A stretch of DNA of 48,959 bases, taken from Lachnospiraceae bacterium. GTDB lineage: Bacteria; Bacillota; Clostridia; Lachnospirales; Lachnospiraceae. Of this stretch, positions 35,865-44,200 are shown piece after piece. The DNA lies in NCBI GenBank assembly GCA_021205225.1, contig JAJPXX010000036.1:1-48959 (forward strand), read 5' to 3'. Made by a program: the position numbers and the translations under genes. The notes under the pieces were generated by a model. That model did not search any database. It was given only the letters and a program-made list of their open reading frames with translations, and was not told the DNA's origin. The stretch's first letter is position 1. The number at the start of each line of letters is the position of its first letter.

Positions 35865-35990
35865 GTACACGAGCCGGAGATGGCTTATTCCATGTGAAGC
35901 GTGGGATGCCCGCGCCCATCAATCGGAGATTGGGGGCATAACCCGGCGAGGAGCATAACTCAGCGAGTGAGTTTTAGCTATTCCGCAAAG

Positions 35991-36019
35991 TTGCAAAGTC
36001 TGAACTGATGTATGATAAT
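35991..36019 (+). promoter_or_regulatory. Promoter for DUF6809 and the surface-protein genes
   Basis: TTGCAA (35991-35996), 17 bases, GATAAT (36014-36019), 69 bases before the DUF6809 start. Two more TGAAAC words (36026 and 36048, not 10-phased) lie in the leader. Confidence 0.6.
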
Positions 36020-36087
36020 TGCATGTGAAACAAAGATGTAGCTGCAGTGAAACAGAATTTACGGCGAAATGAAGGAGGAACGCTATC

Positions 36088-36411
36088 ATGACAATGACAA
36101 AAGCAATATTTGACGGAAAGGTTTACCCGGCAGAACAGGTTGTATCAGATAATCCGGAGTATAAGGAAGCATTAAAGCATACTGACCAGACGATGATGGA
36201 ACTGGAGAAAATCCTGGAGAAGAGTGAATATGGCATGGTGGAACAAGTACTGGACGATCAGGCCATCATGTCAGACTGCCAGAACTTGGAATATTTTAAG
36301 TGCGGGCTTGCCATCGGGATGGCGTTAAGGGAGGAATCCGAAGAGATGCTGAAGCGGCTTTATGGCGTGGGATGTAATTGCGGAAAAGCTACAGAAGAGA
36401 ATCCGGTTTAG
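36088..36411 (+). CDS. DUF6809 family protein
   Basis: 107 aa, after AAGGAGG. Helical, acidic; FDGKVYPAEQ and the LEYFKCGLAIGMALREE region match the DUF6809 family found in gut clostridial mobile elements. Function unknown. Confidence 0.7.
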   Translation: MTMTKAIFDGKVYPAEQVVSDNPEYKEALKHTDQTMMELEKILEKSEYGMVEQVLDDQAIMSDCQNLEYFKCGLAIGMALREESEEMLKRLYGVGCNCGKATEENPV

Positions 36412-36453
36412 AAAAATCGAATTCAAAATCGGCAGAAACGGAGGAAATGGAGC

Positions 36454-37890
36454 ATGAATACACATAAGCTGCAAATGGTTTCCAGTATCAGAAAAATCCT
36501 GTTTGCCCTGATGTTTGTTGTTTTGTTCACTGCGGGTTTGAGTACATCTGTCTCTGCCGCATCGTCTTCTGTAAAGGCGGTCACTTCCGGGAAGTCTTTT
36601 AAGGTCACCGGCTATACAAAGGTGAAATCATCTAAGACAGGAGTTGCGAAGGTATCTAAATCTGCGACAAACCAGTATAAGGTGACCGCCAGAAAAAAGG
36701 GGACGGCTACGCTGACTTGCTATAAGAATGGGAAAGCGGTCAAAAAGATTTATGTTATCGTGACGACTTCCGGGTCTTTCCAGTATAACACAAGTCAAAT
36801 TTCCCTGATCGAAGGCAAATCAAAGACGGTGAAGGCAGCAGTGCAGAGCAAATGTACCGTGAAATATAGCTCGTCAAATAAAAAGGTTGCGAAGGTCAGC
36901 AGCAAGGGGAAGATTACCGCTGTAAAGGCTGGAACTGCTGTGATCCGGGCGAAGGTCTATTATAAAGGAAAAGTAATCAAGACCTTTAAGAAAACGGTAG
37001 TGGTAAAAAAGAAATCGACTACAGCGACTGTCACGTCCGGGAATACGTCTTCTGCCGATGGAAACACTTCAGAGAAGTCCTCACAGACGGGGACGGTGAA
37101 CAGTGAGGTTACATCACAGAATGAAAATATGGCAAGTGAATCCGCTTCGCAGAGCACATCGGCATCGCAAGGTGAAACAGCACAGACGGAATCGGACTCT
37201 ATGGCATCAGGTACGACCACCACTGGCTTTGTTTATCATTATGATACGGACAGCGTTACAATCAGCGGAGGCAGAACGTATTCCGTCGCCGGATACACCG
37301 ATTCATCTGCTGATACCTATGATTTTACCATAACCGGTGGGAATAACGCAGAGATTACAAATATTACCGAAGGAAGCTGCTATGATGACCTGAACAGAAC
37401 CACGGCGAGATATGTAAGAGTATCCTTTGCAGGAAGGATTGCCGGAAACTGTAAACTCAATATCTATCGTAATGGAACGCTGGAAGAAGTTGTTGCTATA
37501 ACCGTGACATCAACAGATACGAATTATTATACCTACCAGACGTGGAAGAAAAACCTGCAGGCGGAGCTCTGGACTTCGGACATGACGGCGCTGGAAAAGC
37601 TGATAGCATTTGGAGATTACGTATTTTCAAGGTATGATTACACGAGCGGGTCGTCAAACAAATACTGTTATGCACTCGGATATGGCGGGGACTGCTGGGC
37701 ATCCTCATATCTGCTCCTTGATCTCGCGACGGACCTGGGTCTGGAATGTGAACCGTACTTTGTGAATGGTTCCACCTATGGGCATATGCGGGCCAGAATA
37801 TGGATCAATGGCGTACAGTATGACCTGGAAGCGAGTAACAATACAGCAGAGCCAAGAGGCTGTACAGTGGTTTATCAGTCAGGTTCATAA
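36454..37890 (+). CDS. Exported Ig-like and transglutaminase-like surface protein
   Basis: 478 aa. Signal peptide (cleavage near SVSAAS, about residue 36), two Lys-rich Big_2-type Ig repeats (about 37-195; ISLIEGKSKTVKA, SSSNKKVAKVSSKGKITAVK), a Ser/Thr/Glu linker, a beta domain, and a C-terminal transglutaminase-like domain. The putative triad is Cys414 (GGDCWASS), His444 (YGHMRARIW) and Asp457 (YDLEAS). Could crosslink or process wall proteins such as the adjacent adhesin, which is inference. A terminator follows. Confidence 0.8.
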   Translation: MNTHKLQMVSSIRKILFALMFVVLFTAGLSTSVSAASSSVKAVTSGKSFKVTGYTKVKSSKTGVAKVSKSATNQYKVTARKKGTATLTCYKNGKAVKKIYVIVTTSGSFQYNTSQISLIEGKSKTVKAAVQSKCTVKYSSSNKKVAKVSSKGKITAVKAGTAVIRAKVYYKGKVIKTFKKTVVVKKKSTTATVTSGNTSSADGNTSEKSSQTGTVNSEVTSQNENMASESASQSTSASQGETAQTESDSMASGTTTTGFVYHYDTDSVTISGGRTYSVAGYTDSSADTYDFTITGGNNAEITNITEGSCYDDLNRTTARYVRVSFAGRIAGNCKLNIYRNGTLEEVVAITVTSTDTNYYTYQTWKKNLQAELWTSDMTALEKLIAFGDYVFSRYDYTSGSSNKYCYALGYGGDCWASSYLLLDLATDLGLECEPYFVNGSTYGHMRARIWINGVQYDLEASNNTAEPRGCTVVYQSGS

Positions 37891-37932
37891 AAACAATCAT
37901 AAAAATTACAAAGATGTATCGAAACGGATGAA

Positions 37933-37962
37933 AGGATTGTCTCAGGGCAGTCCTTTTTCTTT
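37933..37962 (+). terminator. Terminator after the Ig/transglutaminase-like gene
   Basis: AGGATTG / CAGTCCT stem with loop TCTCAGGG, followed by TTTTTCTTT. Confidence 0.75.
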
Positions 37963-38057
37963 ACCCCAAATTAGAAGAAATCCTTTGGAGAGCGAGGTGA
38001 TGTTGATGTATATGAGGGGGCCGCCGCTTATAGCAGTGGGGCATGAGCAAAACTTAT

Positions 38058-38188
38058 GTACTGTTCAGGACAGTACTTCGCACTCGCTGCGAAGTACGTA
38101 TGAAAACGTATATTTAGCGGGGAAAAGTCCCATCGCGAAGCGATTTTAAATGGGCTTTTCCCTATAACTGTGAAGGAACTGAACAGTT
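38058..38188 (+). promoter_or_regulatory. Structured leader of the adhesin gene
   Basis: In the 330-base gap, GTACTGT (38058-38064) pairs with ACAGTAC (38070-38076), while GTACTTCGCA (38073-38082) pairs perfectly with TGCGAAGTAC (38088-38097). The two stems share 38073-38076 and exclude each other. Then GGGAAAAGTCCCA (38120-38132) pairs with TGGGCTTTTCCC (38151-38162), and ATAACTGT pairs with ACAGTTAT just before the start. Resembles an attenuator or phase-switch leader. A 49-codon ORF (38000-38149) runs through it. Confidence 0.55.
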
Positions 38189-38220
38189 ATGAACTTATTT
38201 ATTTTTCAGGAGGAAAGCGA

Positions 38221-41200
38221 ATGCGAATTAAAAAATTTAAAAAGGCCATATCTATACTGATGGCGGTCACGATGACGGCATCCGGGGTGATGTCGTTTTT
38301 TCCGTCTTATAGTTATGCGGAAAGCGAAACGGTTGCTGAAACAGAAATGACAACAGAAGCTGCAACTGAGGCGGGAACGGAAACTGTGGCGACAGAATCC
38401 GAAGCGGCTGAAACGGTAACTACAGATGCTGAAGCAGCAGAAACGGAAAAGAAAGCAGCGAAATCTTCTTCGGAAGCAGAGATAGAGGCAGCGGATTCAA
38501 ATGAGGAGGAGACGGAAAGCACTTCTTCAGAACCGATGGAGTATGAACTGCTGTTGCCTTATTACGAAAACTGCACTTACACCTACGATACGGGAAAGCT
38601 GAAAGAAGCGAAAGCAGACGGCAGCCTGATCCTGTCATATGAAGCTGGAGAACAGGTAGCGTTTTCAGTGGCTTATCCGGAAGAAGTATCGCTGGACGAG
38701 ATCCATGTATACGACAGCAGCAATGTCGGATATGATTTTTCCTGTGATGAAGTGGATCAGAATATGACCGTATCCTTTGTAATGCCTGCGGCAGATACGC
38801 GGCTGGAGTTGGCATTTTCGGAGATAATGGAAGAGAGCGATCTGGAAACCGAGGCAGAAACTGAGGAAGCTTACAATTTCATTGCTTTTGAAGTATCGGA
38901 TGGTGGTCAGATGGTGATCGGCTTTTCGGATGGCACATCCGAGATGGTTACTTCTGATATGTTGAGCGATGACTGGGATTATGAAATCAATTTTCCAGTA
39001 TCAGAGGAAGTTACCATTTCAGGCACAGCGAACGATGGCTATGTATTAGACAGTGTGGTTGTGACTAATGAGAATGGGGAGACGATCGCCACATCGGATG
39101 TACTCCCGATTACCGTGGTCGCAAATGCGGATTATAAGATTACCGTCCGCCTGAATTTTGTGGCAGCCGATACGGAAGCGGAAGAAACAGAAGATGAAGC
39201 TGAAAATGCGCAGGATGGATCAGAAAGCGAATCCGGCACAGACAGTGAGAAGAATGATGTTGAATCTGAGATGGAGACGGAGTCGGTTGACGATTCCAAT
39301 GTCGAAGCAGAAACGGATGCTGGTACAGAAAATGCTGATGAAGCAGAAGCTGAATCCGGAATCGAGACGGAGCTGGAATCTGAATCTGTTGCAGAAGCGG
39401 AGTCAGAGGCAGATTCTGAAAATGAAAACGAAGAAACGAATAATGATTCAGACGAGGATGACGAATTCACTACAGACAGTATTTATTACCTGTCGGATGA
39501 TGAAATGCTCTCCTATATCCGTCCGGAGATCGGTGAAACGGTCGTCCTGAGCGCACAGTATGTGTATTACGAGGATACGGATTTTGATTATAAATCCTAC
39601 ATCCCGGAATCAGATACCTTGACAGGAGCGACGGTTACCTGGGAGAGTGGCGAGATCACCTGGACACCGAGCAGCAATGTCTGCTATACGATCACCTACA
39701 AGGCTGTTCTGGATGACGATGATACGTATTACTGGTACATCGAGGTGCCATTCTATGTGATCAGCTCGGCATCTGTGGCAACGGTGTGGTCGGACAGCTT
39801 TGAAGGCACGATCTATCTGAAAAATGAGCAATCATCCGATTACAGCGGGGTGATCCCGGAGAAGGTCGGCACGGTGCTGGAAGGCGAAGCCCTTACGGCA
39901 GTTGCCGGGGAAGGGTTTGTGCTGAACGATGTCAACCTTGGCTATGACGCGGACCTGTTTCTGCAGACCGTATATGATGATGGTGGGTTTGACGCGGATA
40001 CCGTTGGTGTATATACAGTAGTTTACGAGATCGTATCTTATGAAAATCCGGAATATTACTGGTATGTATCCTGCACGGTGACAGTTACGGAAACTATTTC
40101 TGCTGAAAATGCGGTTACGGTGCATATTGCGAGTGGCGAGCTGGCAGCAACTGTAACAGACCGCGAAGGGATCAGTTATTCCGCCACCTATGGAAACGAC
40201 TATCTGGCTGACGGAAGCATTGCAAGCATCACAGTATATCCGGCATGGCCTGGATATGATGATATCGAGCCGGAACTCTCTGTTTATAAGAATGGAGAGC
40301 TGATCAGCGCGGATGAAGTAATCGCTTCGGAGATTGTGGATGGCAGCAATACGGTTTATACACTGGCGGATGGCTTTGAGGCTGGGGAAGATACCTGGGT
40401 TTTCTATATTGACTTCCCAACATATTCTTCTGATGCAATCAAGTCGGATGAACGCCGGACGGAGGACTACGCCGGATACGAAGAACTGGCTGGGGTTTAT
40501 ACGGATGCAGATTCAGAGAATGGCAGTACGGATTCCGGGATCATGACGGTAGCGACTACCACAACGAGTAAAACCTGGACCGGTTACAGCTATACGCTTT
40601 CAAACGCGAGCAGCCGGGTAACGAATTATGGCTGGGTAAGCAACTTCACTGGCTATCGTTATTGGCGTTTTAATTTCTCTGATGACTTCCTGTCTGATCT
40701 GGAGGATTACCTGGCGGATTATGGTGTAGAGCTTGCCGAGAGCCTTTCGTATGTCACGATTGGCTGCAACCAGCAGGATGGTTCCCATATGGCGTACAGC
40801 GGTGCAAGCTGTATTTCTTCTGTAACGATTACCACTACACTGTATAAAAACAGCAGCGGCGATTATTATAAGGTGAAGATCGCAGTATCTACGACCGGCA
40901 AATCCGGCACTTCTCAGGGCAACTACCAGGATTACTACGGTAGTACTGAGAAGACCCTGGATACTTCAACCGGAAACCTGAAGATCATTAAAAAATCGAC
41001 ATCCAATAACTTTGTCAAAGAATTCGTGAATGTGACACTGGATACGAATTTCAAGATCTACACAGACAGCTCTTTGGATGATGAGTACCTGATCGATACG
41101 GTAAAGATTCGGGATGATGCCGACGAGGATGAAGAATCTTCCACAAAGCTGACAGAGACAGTGGCACTGGAAGAAGGAACCTACTGGGTGGTGGAAAGCA

Positions 41201-44200
41201 AACGTGCCGCAGGCCACGCATGGGATTCTGATGGAACCAGTACGAATGTATATAAGGTAACGGTCACTGCCGGGGAAACGACTTCGCTGACCGTGACGAA
41301 CACAGCATTTTATTTCAATGGGAACTTTGTCTATAAGACGGATGAAGCAACCGGGGAACCGCTGGCGGGTGCAGTATTTAAAGTAGTGGGTACCTATGAC
41401 AATGAGGAAGTAGCGACCTGGTATTTCAAGACCGATGAAAATGGCTATATCTCGTATGATGAAAACCATTACCTGAGTTCTTGGAATGGGAATGACAGCG
41501 ATGCGCTATACAAATACAGCAGCAGCGTGGGCTATGCCCTTCCAAATGCTATGACGCTTACTGTTACGGAAGTGGAAGCGCCGGATGGGTATCTTTTGTC
41601 GGAAAATTCCCAATCTATGAAGATAAAAGCCTCCAGTGACAGCGACAGCACTTATCTGAAAGCGGACCTTTCCGATTTTAATACGCCGCTGAACTTTACG
41701 AACGAGCGGGACAGCGGATACCTGTATCTTGTAAAGGTATCTGATAATACTTCCGTGACAGAAGGAAATGCCATGTATTCCGTGGGTAACGCAGTATATG
41801 CGGTGAAGGATACTTCCGGGACAGTCGTTGCGACGCTGACAACCGACGATTCCGGAACATCAAATACGGTGGAACTGGAGTCAGGGCTCTATACGGTATC
41901 AGAGACAACTGCTTCACCGGGCTTTGAAAAAGACACCACGATCTATACGGTGAATATCGAAGCAGGACAGACGACCGTAGTAAACGCTTCCGGAGGCGGA
42001 ACCGTGCCGGAGACACCGGTTACGTATACTCTGGACTTACTGGTGGTCAAGGCGAAAGAATACGCTACAGACATGTCTCTTTCCGGCGCACAGTTTGAAG
42101 TGAAGTTTTATGCCGGGGCTTCTGACGCGAGCGGCTCTGTGACAAGGACCTGGGTGCTGCAGAGCGACAGTGATGGCAATGTCATGCTGGATGCGTCACA
42201 TCTGGTATCCGGGGACAGCTTCTATTATGACAGCAGCAATCATGTTGCGCTCCCGCTTGGCTATCTGACCATTGAGGAAATCAAGGCTCCGGAAGGATAC
42301 CAGGTTTCCGATGAGATTATCACCTACACGATGACTGCGGACAATATTTCTCATACCGGCAACACGACGGTAGAAAATGTGCCAAAGGTCGTTGACGAAC
42401 CGGTCTGGGGCGGCATTGCGATCACGAAAGCGGACAGTGAGACTGCGGATGGAAAGCAGCAGGGCGATGTGGAATCAATGGCAGGAGCTGTCTATGCGAT
42501 TATCAATAAAAACTCCTACGCAATTTCTGTGAAAGGAGATACGGAGAAAACTTATGCGAGCGGCGAGGAAGTCATGCGGATCACGACGAACGCAGACGGA
42601 TACGCGGAAACCGGTGCAGTTCTGCAGTATGGCACCTATGAAGTCGTAGAGGTAACGGCACCGACCGGCTACACAGCGGACGGTACGAATACCGATTTTG
42701 AATTTACGATTCCAGACGAAGGAGGAATCCTGACCTATACGGTATCGAATGAAGTGATAAGAGGCGGCTTTAAAATCCAGAAGTCCGATTCGGAACTGAA
42801 TGGCACTTATGGAACCTCTGGGCTGGATGTTTCAGACGGCGATACGCTTTATATTGGAACGCAGGGGGATGCAACCCTGGCAGGCACAACGTTTGTTTTG
42901 ACAAATATGTCAGAGAATGCAGTGGTTGTAGACGGCGTAACCTATCAGCCGGGTGAGACGATCGCTACGTTTGTGACGGATGAAAGCGGCTGTATTGAGA
43001 CTGCAAGCGATTACCTGCCGTATGGCACGTACAACATCAAGGAGACAGAGCCGCCGACAGGTTATACTTCGGAGGGCGTTTATCTGAATACAACCTTTAC
43101 CATTCGCGAGGATGGGAAGATGGTTGATCTGACAACCAAAGATACGGCAACACAGAACCGCGTTATCCGGTTTGATATCCAGATCATCAAGTTCCGCGAT
43201 ACCTTATCTTCGGAGGACGCAACGGATGATGTGGAGCCAATCGAGGGTGTTGTGTTTGGTATTTACCTCGAATCTACAGGTGAACTGGTGATGACGATCA
43301 CGACGAATGAGGAAGGCGTAGCGACAACTGCAGATCCGGAGAATTATCCGTATGGGCGGCTGCCTTATGGCACATATGTCATTAAGGAGCTGGAATATCC
43401 GGATGATGTGACGCCGGTGGAAGATTTCACCGTGACCGGCACGATTGATGGAAAGACTTATTCGGGTATTTATAAGAACGATAAGCCGATTGAGTCCGGC
43501 ATCACGGTTGTAAAAGTGGATGCGGAGACCGGAAATACAATCCCGGTGGCAGGAACCGAGTTCCAGATCCTGGATGAGGATAAGAACGTGATCACGTTCA
43601 GCAACTATTATCCGCATTACGAAGAGATCACAAATTTTGTGACTGACGAGAGCGGTTCCGTCACGCTGCCGTCAAAGCTGGCGAAGGGGACCTACTACAT
43701 CCGCGAGGTCAATGCCCCGGAGGGTTATGTCCTTTCGGAAGACATCGAGTTTGAAGTAACGGAGTACAATGCGTGGCCGGATACGATCACGGTCGAGCTG
43801 ACGGACACACCGGAAAAAGGACAGATTATCGTGAGCAAATATGATGCGGACACTGGAGAATCGCTTGCCGGCGCGGTGTTTGCGGTATTTGCGAATGAAG
43901 ATGTTGTCACGCCGGATGGTACTACCCGCTACGTGAAGAACCAGTATATTGAGACTTTCACGATTGGCGAGGACGGGACCGGCATGAGCAGTGAACTGTA
44001 TCTCGGCAGCTATTATGTGCAGGAGATCCAGGCCCCGGAAGGATATTGCCTGGACGATACGCGCATGGAAGTGGCGCTGGAATATGCAGACCAGAATATA
44101 CCGATTGTATATGTGTATCTGGACAGCTACAACAAGCCGACGACCATGAAGCTTTATAAGACGGATATTGATGAACTGGCGCTTGAAGGAGTGACGTTCA

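Noticed and set aside
35486..35922. Two overlapping minus-strand ORFs (97 and 118 codons)
   Set aside because: They read through the 10-bp repeats and the predicted small RNA, have repetitive Cys/His/Phe-rich sequence from the repeats and no good ribosome sites.
38000..38149. 49-codon ORF in the adhesin leader
   Set aside because: It covers the paired stems, so its sequence is explained by structure; a GAGGTG precedes it, so a leader peptide cannot be excluded but is unsupported.
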